A DNA stretch of 39,646 bases. It comes from a virus. This document shows positions 7,163-15,413 of this stretch, piece by piece. Location: IMG/VR virus record IMGVR_UViG_3300034121_002068, positions 1-39,646 of that record; one strand, written 5' to 3'. Within the stretch, counting starts at the first letter, position 1. Each line of letters opens with the position of its first letter. The notes under the pieces are model-generated. The model was given only the letters and a program-made list of their open reading frames with translations, was not told the origin of the DNA and ran no database searches. The translations under genes and the position numbers were made by a program.

Positions 7163-8815
7163 ATGGAATTTGACAAATGGTTGAACGAGACTTTCAGCCT
7201 GAAGACGGCGGATTTGTCGGGGGTTCAACTGAAGAAATTTACCGCGATTTATGACGCGGAAATGGAATCGAGTCGCGCGACTGAAGACGACGAAGAGGAA
7301 ACTCCGGAAGGGGACGCGATGGCTCACTCGAAGGCGAAAGCCTCGGGGACATACGTCAAGGCTTCGCGCGGGGAAACTCGCATGGCGGCCGGTGGCGACG
7401 GGGCCTCGACCGATGGCTCGATCGAAGAACGAGCTGCGGCGGCTGCGGTCAAGGCATCTCGGGCGGAAGCGGCTCGTGTGGCTCAAATTCGTCGCCTGGC
7501 GAACGGTGCTGACGATCTGGCCGAACGAGCGATCAATGAAGGCATGGACGCTGACACGTTCGAGCTAAACCAATTGCGAGCTGGTCGGGCATCGCGGTCG
7601 GGCGAAACGGTCGACAATTCCGGAGACTCGTTGACACCTCAGGTGTACGAAGCGGCGTTGCTGCTGCATACGTCGATGGCGGCGAATCGCGTGGCGAAAT
7701 TTTTTTCCGATGACGTGATGAATCGGGCGATGTCGAAGGAAATGCGGGGCTTTAGCCTGGTCGAATGTGCTGACCGGATTATCCGAAAGGCCGGGGAAGG
7801 GTACAGGGGTTCGCGGAATCAAGAATCTCACATGACGGCGACGCGGTCCGCCGGAAACAAATTGCGAGCGGCGGGTTATTCGTCATTCTCGCTCAGTTCC
7901 ATTTTGGAAAATGCGGCGGACAAGGTCCTGTTGTCCATGTACCAAGAAGTGGTGACGATGTGGAAAACGTTCTGCGCCGTGCGGCCTTTGAACGATTTCA
8001 AGGTTCATTCGACGTATGCTTTAGACCCAACAAACACTTTTCAAAAGGTGGGTCCTACCGGGGATTTTGATCAACTGAAATTTTCGGACCGGAAATACAG
8101 TCTGCAGGCTGAAAGTTACGGACTGCGTTTCAAAATCGATTACCAGACTTGGCGCAACGACGATCTCGCCTCGATCACGAATCGGATTGGGGCCGTGGGC
8201 CAGTTGGGCGCGGCAACGATCGAACAGATTGTTTTCTTTCTGTTGATGAGTGGCATCAATAACACGGCGATGTTTCATACCTCGAATGCAAATTATTTGG
8301 CCAATTCGGCAAATTATGCGATGAGTTTGCTCGGTCTGACCAATGCCGAAGCGGCGATCATGAATCAGGTGAGACCGAACGGGACTCCTCTTGGGGTCGA
8401 GTTCACCACGTTGCTCGTCACTCCGCAACTAAAGCCGGTTGCCGGTTCGTTGTATACTTCGTCCAAAGTCAACGAAACGACTGCGACCGGGTCGGGACAA
8501 GGGAAAGCAACGGACAATCCGTTCGTGAACAAATATATTCCGAATCCCTCTCCGTACCTCTCGAACGCATTGCTCAAAAGCAATGACGGTTCCACCATAC
8601 CTCATCAAGATCCGGGGCTGTGGATGTTGTTCGGAACGAGCGGCAACGCGGCTGCAATCAACGTCGGATTTCTGGACGGTCAACAGACTCCTGCAGTGTC
8701 CGCGATGGACAATCAAACGGAAATGATTGGATTCGAGTTGGCGACGTCCATGCATTTCGGGGTCGGTTATGGCGACACGAAATTGGCCCTGTGCTGCAAC
8801 CCGAACAATGCGTAA
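7163..8815 (+). CDS. Major capsid protein, Mu gpT-like
   Basis: A 550-residue protein. ATG 7163 was chosen because GAGG lies 9 nt upstream; the ATG at 7154 touches it. The first 150 residues are Glu/Ala/Arg-rich and helical, like a cleavable scaffold (delta) domain. From about 155, SGDSLTPQVYEAALLLH... and then FSDRKYSLQAESYGLRFKIDYQ and NNTAMFHTSNANY match the Mu-like major head subunit gpT (HK97 fold). The context between protease and decoration protein agrees. The linked protease probably removes the N-terminal region. No transmembrane or extra domain is visible. Confidence 0.85.
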   Translation: MEFDKWLNETFSLKTADLSGVQLKKFTAIYDAEMESSRATEDDEEETPEGDAMAHSKAKASGTYVKASRGETRMAAGGDGASTDGSIEERAAAAAVKASRAEAARVAQIRRLANGADDLAERAINEGMDADTFELNQLRAGRASRSGETVDNSGDSLTPQVYEAALLLHTSMAANRVAKFFSDDVMNRAMSKEMRGFSLVECADRIIRKAGEGYRGSRNQESHMTATRSAGNKLRAAGYSSFSLSSILENAADKVLLSMYQEVVTMWKTFCAVRPLNDFKVHSTYALDPTNTFQKVGPTGDFDQLKFSDRKYSLQAESYGLRFKIDYQTWRNDDLASITNRIGAVGQLGAATIEQIVFFLLMSGINNTAMFHTSNANYLANSANYAMSLLGLTNAEAAIMNQVRPNGTPLGVEFTTLLVTPQLKPVAGSLYTSSKVNETTATGSGQGKATDNPFVNKYIPNPSPYLSNALLKSNDGSTIPHQDPGLWMLFGTSGNAAAINVGFLDGQQTPAVSAMDNQTEMIGFELATSMHFGVGYGDTKLALCCNPNNA

Positions 8816-8905
8816 TCATTGTTGACATTGCCACGCGGGGCCGGTTGGCCTCGCCTGGCTGTTTTAGTTTTATTCGAACAACGTTTGTTTTTAAGGGTTG
8901 AAAAA

Positions 8906-9577
8906 ATGCCGGATACCGTGTTTCAGAAGGGCGATGTTGATTACGTTGATTACACTCCGACGGCCGACATTGCCAATGGCCAAGTGATTGTGATTGGGAA
9001 CGTGCCTCATATTTGCGTGCTGCCTCAGTTTGTGTTCAATGCGGCTTTGCCTGGGCGGCGAATCGGGATTTCGCGGCGCGGCGGGGTGTACCTGGTGGCG
9101 GCTGCCGGGGCGATTGGGGCGGGTGTGCGGGTCTGGTGGGACAATACAGCCAAACAAGTGACACTGGTTGAAGCCGGGAACAAATCGTTCGGGGTTACCG
9201 TGACGGCGTCGACGACGGCGGGGGATTTGATTTCCGTCGAACACGCGCCGACGGCCTCGATTGGGTCCGTTGCCTATGCAGTGACTGCTGCGGGATCGGT
9301 GCAAGCTGACGGAGCCCAATTGCAAATTGGCCTCAATGTGGTGACCGGTGCCGATGGAACGAAGGGGGTCAGACTGCCTGCCGCGTCGGCCAGTTTCGAG
9401 CCGATCATTGTTAGCAACAGTTCGGCCTCGGCGTTAAAAGTCTGGCCGGCGACTGGTGGGTATATCAACGTGGCGGCGATCAATACCGCGCTTTCGATGG
9501 CGGCCAATTCGGCGGCAACGTTTTACGCGGCTGCTGATGGTTTGACGTGGTGGACGTCTCCGCGCGTGCCAAGTTAA
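8906..9577 (+). CDS. Capsid decoration protein (DUF2190-like) with C-terminal extension
   Basis: A 223-residue protein starting at ATG 8906 after AAGGG. Residues 1-110 match DUF2190-type capsid cement proteins: an N-terminal VFQKGDVDYVDYTPTADIANGQVIVIG and a beta-rich core. Such proteins trimerise on the outside of heads and stabilise them, like lambda gpD. Residues 115-223 form a second beta-rich, Ala/Ser-rich domain (SNSSASALKVWPATGGYIN) that looks like a surface-exposed add-on. An older upstream in-frame TTG would add 29 residues without a ribosome site, so it was not used. Confidence 0.75.
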   Translation: MPDTVFQKGDVDYVDYTPTADIANGQVIVIGNVPHICVLPQFVFNAALPGRRIGISRRGGVYLVAAAGAIGAGVRVWWDNTAKQVTLVEAGNKSFGVTVTASTTAGDLISVEHAPTASIGSVAYAVTAAGSVQADGAQLQIGLNVVTGADGTKGVRLPAASASFEPIIVSNSSASALKVWPATGGYINVAAINTALSMAANSAATFYAAADGLTWWTSPRVPS

Positions 9578-9662
9578 TTGGGGTGGGTTGACGGATGATT
9601 GGGCCGTCGGCGGTGCCGATCGGTCCGGGGTGATTTTGTTGCTACGTTTTTTGGGGGTGGTG

Positions 9663-10001
9663 ATGAAATTTTCGGAACTTACGTCGGCTCAACAGGCGTC
9701 ACTCATCAATTTTGACAAATTGATGCGGCGGGCGTTGTTGTCCAGTCGCGCCACAATTGCGGCGATGCGGATTGTGGCGTTGGACGCGGCCGCGATCTCG
9801 GGGCCGGTGCTGGGGTTGCTTGATGCTGACGCGTCAATCCCTACAGAATGCGGATTACCGGGGGTTGGCGACGCGTCCAAAACGCAATTGGAAGATTTGC
9901 TGGCGGCGTTTGCCTCGATTACGGCGGTTTGGAATACCGATTCGGTCCGGTTGCTGCATGCGGGTATGGTGGGTGCGGTTAACATTGATGGGAGCCGATG
10001 A
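9663..10001 (+). CDS. Hypothetical virion-region protein
   Basis: A 112-residue, mostly helical protein of unknown function. ATG 9663 follows a GGGGG run. It begins MKFSELTSAQQASLINFDKLMRR and has no membrane segment or cysteine cluster. It lies between the decoration protein and two beta-rich virion genes and overlaps the next gene by ATGA, so the two are probably translationally coupled. It may be a head-completion or structural accessory protein. Confidence 0.6.
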   Translation: MKFSELTSAQQASLINFDKLMRRALLSSRATIAAMRIVALDAAAISGPVLGLLDADASIPTECGLPGVGDASKTQLEDLLAAFASITAVWNTDSVRLLHAGMVGAVNIDGSR

Positions 10002-11143
10002 TGCCTGCTGCGCTGTTGTCTCGCTGCAGCGACATCGACGGGACGATGTGGCATGTCGGGCAGAGTACGGTGGCGGCGTCCGCCACAACGTTTGCTCTGA
10101 GTTCGGCGTTTTCGTGGGTCGCGCCGGGCAGTGCATCAAATGCCGGTCGGGCGGTGGCGACTCCGTTGATTGTGGATGATACAAGCGACCGAACGTTGTC
10201 GGCGGTGTGGGTGAATGTTGCGTCGTTTACGGGTACTTGGGGCAATACGGACGGGTCGATTCAGATTGCTTTACACAATGGCAGTAGTACGGGGCGGCTG
10301 CCGGGGGCTCAGATTTACTCGCAAAGTTTGACACTCACGGCGGGGCAGGTCGGTTGGTACAAATTGACGCTGTCCACTGTTCAAGTTTTGTCCGCTTACA
10401 CTCCCTATTATATCGTTGTCTCGGACAGTGATGGGGGGGCGAATTTCGTTACCCTAAACATTGCGTTTGGCTCGATTTCGTATTCGGAAGGGTTGCAAAA
10501 CACGTCGACCGTAGGCTGGGCCAGTTCGGCGACGGGTACCGCGGTTGGCCCTCCTCCGCTCGTGATTTGTCGCGTGGGCGGGGTGATGTATGGTGGTTTG
10601 CCGTTAACGTCCATCGCGACGACTACCAGTGATACGTTGCCAATCGGGCTGACGCTGCAATTTGAATCCGATACCGATTTGCTGGGGGTGGCGACTCAAA
10701 CGTCGGCATCAATCTGGAACAACGCGACAGTCAAATTGTACCGATCAACCGTGCTTCCGAGTGGGTCACCCGATGCGACCTGGGGTCCGTTCAACGGCTC
10801 GAACCTATTTCAAACGGATCAACGCGTCGTTCATTTATCACCTTTTACGATGCTGGCCGGAACGCTCTATTACTTGATTGTCCAACGTGGTGCGGCTTCG
10901 GTGGCTCCGCGAATTTTGACGTCGAATAGTAGTATTGATTCCGATCTGCGGAAGTTGTTTCCGCTGCAAGGGAATTGCAGGCGGGTCTACAAAACGAGTG
11001 CCGGGTCGGATACTTGGACGGAAGACGCTGAAGCGCTCTACAACATTGCGGCGTTGGTGCGACCAAGTGCGCAAACGGGCGGCGGCGGTGGCGGTTCGGT
11101 GTTGGGTTCCTCGATCATTCATTCTTCCGGGGGGCGCTGCTGA
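9998..11143 (+). CDS. Beta-rich virion surface protein with two related modules
   Basis: A 381-residue protein, start coupled to the previous gene. It has two jelly-roll-like modules: GSIQIALHNGSSTGRLPGAQ...YTPYYIVVSDSDGG (about 80-150) and ASIWNNATVKLYRSTVLPSGSPD...AGTLYYLIVQRG (about 225-310). Each has the pattern of modules describing partial stimuli such as 'VTLYGxxxGxPG...YYxVV', found in carbohydrate-binding or decorative domains. The C-terminus is Gly-rich (GGGGGGSVLGSSIIHSSGGR). No signal peptide. It is probably a head-fibre or tail-associated surface protein; the ligand is unknown. Confidence 0.6.
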   Translation: MMPAALLSRCSDIDGTMWHVGQSTVAASATTFALSSAFSWVAPGSASNAGRAVATPLIVDDTSDRTLSAVWVNVASFTGTWGNTDGSIQIALHNGSSTGRLPGAQIYSQSLTLTAGQVGWYKLTLSTVQVLSAYTPYYIVVSDSDGGANFVTLNIAFGSISYSEGLQNTSTVGWASSATGTAVGPPPLVICRVGGVMYGGLPLTSIATTTSDTLPIGLTLQFESDTDLLGVATQTSASIWNNATVKLYRSTVLPSGSPDATWGPFNGSNLFQTDQRVVHLSPFTMLAGTLYYLIVQRGAASVAPRILTSNSSIDSDLRKLFPLQGNCRRVYKTSAGSDTWTEDAEALYNIAALVRPSAQTGGGGGGSVLGSSIIHSSGGRC

Positions 11144-12447
11144 TGCCTGGCTATAAACCTGGGGATTCTGTCACCGTTGTTTTTACAACACGGGTCTTTT
11201 CAACCGGTGTTGGGACGAATGCCGATTCGACTCCTACGGCGACGCTGAACCGAAACGGGACTGATGACGGCGCGGTAACTCCGGTCGTGACCAATTTGGA
11301 TACGGGCCGATACAAGTCGGTCTTCACAATTCCGGCGACGTATTTGCCGGGCGACGTTTTAAATCTGTCGGTGGCGGCTACGGTCTCGACGATTGCAGAT
11401 AAAGGGGTGGTTTGGCATTGCAAACTAGACGTTGGATTTGTGGCAACGGGTAAGGCGCTAACCGGAAGTACTTCAACAACGATTGTCTTGCAAACGGCGT
11501 TGGGTGCGGACGGTCTGGCCGTGCGGTCGTTGATTGCGATTGTCTCGGGTACCGGTGCGGGGCAAACGCGGAACGTTTTCGCGTATGTAGACTCAACAAA
11601 AACCTTGACGGTGGATAATGCGTGGACGGTGACTCCCGATACTACCAGTGTGTACGCGATCATTTACGGGGCTTGGCTGCCGTCGGATCTGGCAACTGAG
11701 GCGAACGCGACAAGTAATAAGAACGCGGTGATTACGGCAATCGGATCTCCCGCGCAGGCCTCGTCGTTGTCGGTGTTGGCGACTGAGGCGAACGCGACAA
11801 GCAATAAGAACGCGGTCATTACGGCAATTGGATCTCCCGCGCAGGCCTCGGCGGTGTCGACTAATCAAACGGCGTTGTTGTCGGCCATTGGTACTCCGGC
11901 GCAGGCCTCGGCGTTGTCGGTGTTGGCGACTGAGGCGAACGCGACAAGCAATAAGAACGCGGTCATTACGGCGATTGGATCGGGCGGCGGTGGTGGCGGC
12001 GGCGGGGGATCGGTTACCGGGTTCACGGATGGGGCGTTGTTGGCGTTGCGCACTTCGCTTACGGGTGTTGTGTTGACGCGACGCGGGCCAGTGTTCAGCG
12101 ATGGGGGCCAGTTGTCGATTACGTTGGTGTGTGGCGACGATTATTTGTTGTCCGACGGTCGGCAAATTGATATCGATTTGGACGGGACAAGCCTTCCGGA
12201 TTTAACGGGGGCTGGCGTCTGGTTGCGGCTGGCTTCGGGTGGCAAAGTGTCGGTGGCCGGGTCGGTGGTGGTGGCGACTGGCTCAACGCGGACGGTGCGG
12301 TTTCAACCGACGGCGGCGATCACGTCGACGCTGATGGCGGGGGAAAACGGAATGTTTGCGGTCAAAATTAATTTGGCCTCCGGTCATGTGTTGAGTCCGA
12401 ACGAGGGGCGGGGCGTGTTGACGGTGTTGTCTCGGGTGGTCATTTAA
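11143..12447 (+). CDS. Virion protein with Ig-like N-terminus and 29-residue repeats
   Basis: A 434-residue protein starting at TGATG overlap with the previous stop. Residues 1-105 look like a BppU-type/Ig-like beta-sandwich (GDSVTVVFTTRVFSTG...GRYKSVFTIPATYLPGDVLNLSV). Then come three copies of a helical repeat beginning ATEANATSNKNAVITAIGS, a 9-Gly linker and a C-terminal beta domain. Such a rod between two beta domains suits a fibre or baseplate-attached protein. The 29-residue repeat count could vary between relatives. It shares the Gly-linker style with the preceding gene, so the two may assemble together. Confidence 0.6.
   Translation: MPGYKPGDSVTVVFTTRVFSTGVGTNADSTPTATLNRNGTDDGAVTPVVTNLDTGRYKSVFTIPATYLPGDVLNLSVAATVSTIADKGVVWHCKLDVGFVATGKALTGSTSTTIVLQTALGADGLAVRSLIAIVSGTGAGQTRNVFAYVDSTKTLTVDNAWTVTPDTTSVYAIIYGAWLPSDLATEANATSNKNAVITAIGSPAQASSLSVLATEANATSNKNAVITAIGSPAQASAVSTNQTALLSAIGTPAQASALSVLATEANATSNKNAVITAIGSGGGGGGGGGSVTGFTDGALLALRTSLTGVVLTRRGPVFSDGGQLSITLVCGDDYLLSDGRQIDIDLDGTSLPDLTGAGVWLRLASGGKVSVAGSVVVATGSTRTVRFQPTAAITSTLMAGENGMFAVKINLASGHVLSPNEGRGVLTVLSRVVI
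11691..11984 (+). repeat. 87-bp in-gene tandem repeats
   Basis: Near-identical copies start at 11691, 11778 and 11925 (spacing 87 and 147 bp; the third is preceded by a 60-bp partial unit). They code for the ATEANATSNKNAVITAIGS-type repeat of the fibre-like protein and keep the frame. Such repeats change copy number easily by slippage or recombination. Confidence 0.85.
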
Positions 12448-12460
12448 TTTGGGGGTGACG

Positions 12461-13312
12461 ATGGAAACTTTGCTCGCGATTTACAAGGGTTTCAAGGTCC
12501 ATGCGGCCTTGGCTGCGGCTGTGTTGGTGTGTGTGGCAACGGGTTTGGGGGCGTTTCCCTCGGCTCAGGGGCAGGCGATAGCGGTGGCGCTTTTGGCGGT
12601 GGCGACGTCGTTACGTCAATTTGCGACGACAAACATCAATTCGCATTTGGAGGAGCTGCTGCGGCAGAACGCTCAGGCGGCCGGCGATCCGCCTGAAGCA
12701 CGTCCGCCTGAAGAACGTCCGGACGTGGTGAAATTTCCTGGGATACCGGTAGCGTTGTTTTTTGTGCTGGGGTTGTGTTCGGCTGCGTCTGCTCAGGATG
12801 TACGGTTGCCAGTGCAAACGATGGATCTGCAGGCCTCCACGCGCGGCCTTTACACGAATCCGGATGGATCGTGCGTCCAGTGTTCGATCGGAATGGCGGG
12901 GGCTCATTGCAACGATCTCAACGCGGCGTGTCTGCTCTGGGATACCGAATACGGTCCCGCTGTGCGGGGTGGTTCGTGGCCGTCGCGAGTGGAATCGTAT
13001 TGTCGGCAACGGGGAATCCGGTGTTGGTCGGTGACCGGTGCTACTGTGGAAGATACTTGGCCTTGGCTGGAATGGGCTGCGCGCACGGGTCGGTTTGCGG
13101 CGATCGGTGCCGGGGAAGCTCACTTCCAGACTTTGTACGGCTACGATCCGGGCTCGCGCGAATGGCTCGTGTGCAACAACAATTCGACGGATCGGATCGA
13201 CCGATATTCCGAGGGGGCTTTCCGCGATCTTCATCAACGCTCGGGGCCTTGGGTGGTGATTCTCGAACGGCCTTCGAGTCCCGCGCCGGAATTACGGCGC
13301 TGGTGGAAATAA
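12461..13312 (+). CDS. Two-TM segment fused to a secreted C39-like cysteine peptidase
   Basis: A 283-residue protein. ATG 12461 follows GGGGGTG. Residues 1-75 have two hydrophobic helices (AALAAAVLVCVATGLGAF and GQAIAVALLAVATSL), holin-like. A Pro/Glu-rich linker follows, then a third hydrophobic stretch ending in a signal-peptide-like ALFFVLGLCSAASAQ. The rest resembles a C39/papain-like peptidase: SCVQC (Cys138/Cys141), EAHFQTLYGYDP (His221), and CNNNS (Asn 239-241). A Cys-His-Asn triad is plausible. It could cleave peptidoglycan cross-links or host surface protein during lysis, but the substrate is unknown. It sits beside membrane proteins, as lysis genes do. Confidence 0.65.
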   Translation: METLLAIYKGFKVHAALAAAVLVCVATGLGAFPSAQGQAIAVALLAVATSLRQFATTNINSHLEELLRQNAQAAGDPPEARPPEERPDVVKFPGIPVALFFVLGLCSAASAQDVRLPVQTMDLQASTRGLYTNPDGSCVQCSIGMAGAHCNDLNAACLLWDTEYGPAVRGGSWPSRVESYCRQRGIRCWSVTGATVEDTWPWLEWAARTGRFAAIGAGEAHFQTLYGYDPGSREWLVCNNNSTDRIDRYSEGAFRDLHQRSGPWVVILERPSSPAPELRRWWK

Positions 13313-13371
13313 TTTCCGGGTGGTATGTCCTACCTGGTGACAGTGTTGTTTGTTGCGATTGGGGGGTTGTC

Positions 13372-14535
13372 ATGCGATGGCGTTTGCTGATTTTTGCGGT
13401 GTGTGTGTCGTGTTGCGAATGCGTGGTCGGTGTGAAGGCCTTCGCGCAAAACTCCGACGTGCCGGAAGTGGCTGCCTGGGAAATACAACGGCGCGGGGCT
13501 CACGTCGAAATGACGGGTCAACGTCGCGGCGGGATTATGGCGGCGGCGTTTGCGCCTCCGGAAAACGATGACGAAAAATGGTTTGTTACGTTGATCATCA
13601 AGTCCGGGTCGGTCGAGTCTGAAAAGATGCGGTCGATGTTGGCGTCTGATCCGGATATCCGGGCGTGGGTCGATGCGGGGGATAGCCAGCGGTCGACGAC
13701 TCATTATCAAGTGCGAAACGTCGACGATGTGACTCAGGCGGATTGGCTGGCGGGGTTGCGTCCGGCGATTGCTCGGTCGGGTCTTCCGTTGGTAGTGCTA
13801 CAGCCTCCGCGGTGCGGAAAATTTGGCGACGCGAAAACAATTGTCAAACTGTTGCCGGGGGTGTGCTCGGGGCGGGAATTATCGGTCAAATTTCGCGACG
13901 CGGTGATAGCCTACGTTCAAAGTTTGGAAGGGGCTGATAGTCGCCTGGCGGGTGTGCGGTCGGATGTGATTGGGGTTCCTCCTCCGTTCAATGTGCGGCC
14001 TGCGCCTCAGGCTCCATTGGCTCCATTGTCTCCGTCGGCTCCTGCGGTGCCGTTTGAGTTTCCGCCGGCCGTGGTGCCTGCGCTCTCGATTGAGCAAGTT
14101 GAAGCGGCCTGTCCGGGGGCTCCTGCTGACTTTGTTTATGGGGTCGTGAAATCGCGTGAAACGTCGGCGGATATGGTGCGGCTGTTGTGGCGTGTTTACC
14201 AAGCTGAACATCCGGCGTTGGTGCCTGCGCCGGGGGCCGTGGTGTCGTTTCCTGGTGTGGTGGCTCCGTCGGGGTCGGATCGTGTGGAGGTCGATCAATC
14301 AAACCCGCTGAAGCCGGGTCCGCTGTCTCCTCTGGTGGGCCTGGCGTTTGCGTGTGGGGGGATTGTTCTTGGTTGGATCGGTTGCAAACTCAAAACGTTA
14401 TTGGCTCAAAAAATCGCCGACGTCCGCGAAACCCTCGATTTGCTGAAGAACCCGAAACCACAAACGATATCGAAACCAACGGGGATACAGTTGTCCCAAT
14501 TGATGCCGGGGCAGAGCGACGAACGGAACATCTGA
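13372..14535 (+). CDS. Secreted, C-terminally membrane-anchored protein
   Basis: A 387-residue protein. The N-terminus is a signal peptide (MRWRLLIFAVCVSCCECVVG...AFAQ). Residues 28-190 form a globular alpha/beta region (KWFVTLIIKSG...SGLPLVVLQPPRCGK) that could be thioredoxin-like but has no CxxC. A Pro/Ala-rich linker follows (RPAPQAPLAPLSPSAP), then a small helical segment and one membrane helix (PLVGLAFACGGIVLGWIGC). The last 180 nt overlap another frame that codes for a membrane protein. It stands between the C39-like peptidase and the thioredoxin, so it may take part in lysis or envelope change. Function not recognised. Confidence 0.55.
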   Translation: MRWRLLIFAVCVSCCECVVGVKAFAQNSDVPEVAAWEIQRRGAHVEMTGQRRGGIMAAAFAPPENDDEKWFVTLIIKSGSVESEKMRSMLASDPDIRAWVDAGDSQRSTTHYQVRNVDDVTQADWLAGLRPAIARSGLPLVVLQPPRCGKFGDAKTIVKLLPGVCSGRELSVKFRDAVIAYVQSLEGADSRLAGVRSDVIGVPPPFNVRPAPQAPLAPLSPSAPAVPFEFPPAVVPALSIEQVEAACPGAPADFVYGVVKSRETSADMVRLLWRVYQAEHPALVPAPGAVVSFPGVVAPSGSDRVEVDQSNPLKPGPLSPLVGLAFACGGIVLGWIGCKLKTLLAQKIADVRETLDLLKNPKPQTISKPTGIQLSQLMPGQSDERNI

Positions 14536-14771
14536 AAAAGCTCGAGGCTCGGCGCGCTGAACGAAAACAACGGGCAAGCGAGCGGGCAAAACGGCCGGGG
14601 CCGATAGGCTCGTTTTTCGGAACGTTGTTTGGTCCGGTGTTCGCCTGGTGGTCGTTTGTCGGGATGGTGCCAAAGCTGGTCTATGTTGGGGTTGGCCTGG
14701 TGGCGGCGCTGGTGTTGCTGGGATTTGCGTGGTTCGGTTTGTCGGTCCTGCGGTTGTTTGTCGGTCGGTGA
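14352..14771 (+). CDS. Small two-TM membrane protein overlapping the previous gene
   Basis: Up to 139 residues, starting at GTG 14352 or a nearby TTG (14373 or 14382). No clear ribosome site supports any of these, and the frame runs 184 nt inside the preceding gene in the -1 frame. Past the overlap it has a highly charged helix (KKLEARRAERKQRASERAKRP) and two hydrophobic helices (FFGTLFGPVFAWWSFVGMV and YVGVGLVAALVLLGFAWFG). It could be a holin or a membrane partner of the next protein. Ribosomal frameshifting from the previous gene is possible but no strong slippery heptamer was found. Confidence 0.5.
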   Translation: MWGDCSWLDRLQTQNVIGSKNRRRPRNPRFAEEPETTNDIETNGDTVVPIDAGAERRTEHLKKLEARRAERKQRASERAKRPGPIGSFFGTLFGPVFAWWSFVGMVPKLVYVGVGLVAALVLLGFAWFGLSVLRLFVGR

Positions 14772-14783
14772 ACGGGGGGCGAT

Positions 14784-15245
14784 ATGAGCGTGGTTCAGAC
14801 GGCTAATCGGACAATGGGCGACCTGATTATTGCGTCGGTGTTGCTGACGGTGCTGGGGCTGCTGGGGCTCAACGGTCGGCCACAATCGCCGGTGGTGTCC
14901 GCGATGCCTCCGGTGCAAGTGACGGTAATTGGTGCGGGTGCGGTGCCGGTGGTGCAAGCGACGATTTATTCTGCGGATTGGTGCGGGCCGTGTGTCCAAT
15001 ATTTGAAAAACGTCAAAGCGAAATTGCCTCCAGACGGTTGGCTGGTGGCTGACTCGACTGAGGCAAACGCGGCGGGGGCTCATGTGATCATTGAGAAAAA
15101 CGAGGCAGTACGCAAGGGGGTTGTCCCTCCGATCGATGCGTTGCCGTGTACGGTCATCCGGCGGAATGGGCGGGAAGTCAGTCGGTTTTTTGGCGGTGTG
15201 ACTCCTGATGAGTTGTGCAATCGGATCAACAAAGCGGCGGAGTGA
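14784..15245 (+). CDS. Membrane-anchored thioredoxin-like protein
   Basis: A 153-residue protein. One N-terminal membrane helix (DLIIASVLLTVLGLLGL, about residues 13-29) is followed by a thioredoxin domain with the complete active site WCGPC (Cys67-Gly-Pro-Cys70) and the cis-Pro loop DALPCTVI. It would face the periplasm or outer face and reduce or rearrange disulfides, perhaps in the Cys-rich virion or lysis proteins nearby. Many tail genes here are unusually Cys-rich. The coding strand flows from the C39/membrane cluster with short gaps. Thioredoxins occur in other phages, where T7 uses the host's one as a polymerase factor, but the membrane anchor makes that role unlikely. Confidence 0.8.
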   Translation: MSVVQTANRTMGDLIIASVLLTVLGLLGLNGRPQSPVVSAMPPVQVTVIGAGAVPVVQATIYSADWCGPCVQYLKNVKAKLPPDGWLVADSTEANAAGAHVIIEKNEAVRKGVVPPIDALPCTVIRRNGREVSRFFGGVTPDELCNRINKAAE

Positions 15246-15248
15246 TTA

Positions 15249-15401
15249 TTGCGGTTTGTGAATCGATTGGGTCGGTTTGTGGCTGGATTGTTGCGGTTTG
15301 TGAATCGATTGGGTCGGTTTGTGGCTGGATTGTTGCGGTTTGTGAATCGATTGGTTCGGTTTGTGGCTGGATTGTTGCGGTTTGTGAATCGATTGGTTCG
15401 G
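15249..15401 (+). repeat. 42-bp tandem repeat made of 21-bp half-units
   Basis: Three full 42-bp units start at 15249, 15291 and 15333, and a 27-bp partial unit at 15375. Units 3 and 4 share a G-to-T change at the same place (GATTGG[G/T]TCGG). Each unit is two diverged 21-bp halves, both with CGGTTTGTG and GATTG, so the ancestral repeat is 21 bp (two helical turns). All three forward frames stay open; the frame continuous with the downstream methyltransferase codes for RFVNRLGRFVAGLL repeats, two 7-residue units. Confidence 0.95.
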
Positions 15402-15413
15402 GAAGGATTGGGA

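Noticed and set aside
6149-7486. 445-codon leftward frame under protease and capsid
   Set aside because: Same reason; the rightward genes have recognised families.
15249-15401. CRISPR-like array
   Set aside because: The units touch with no unique spacers, so this is a simple tandem repeat.
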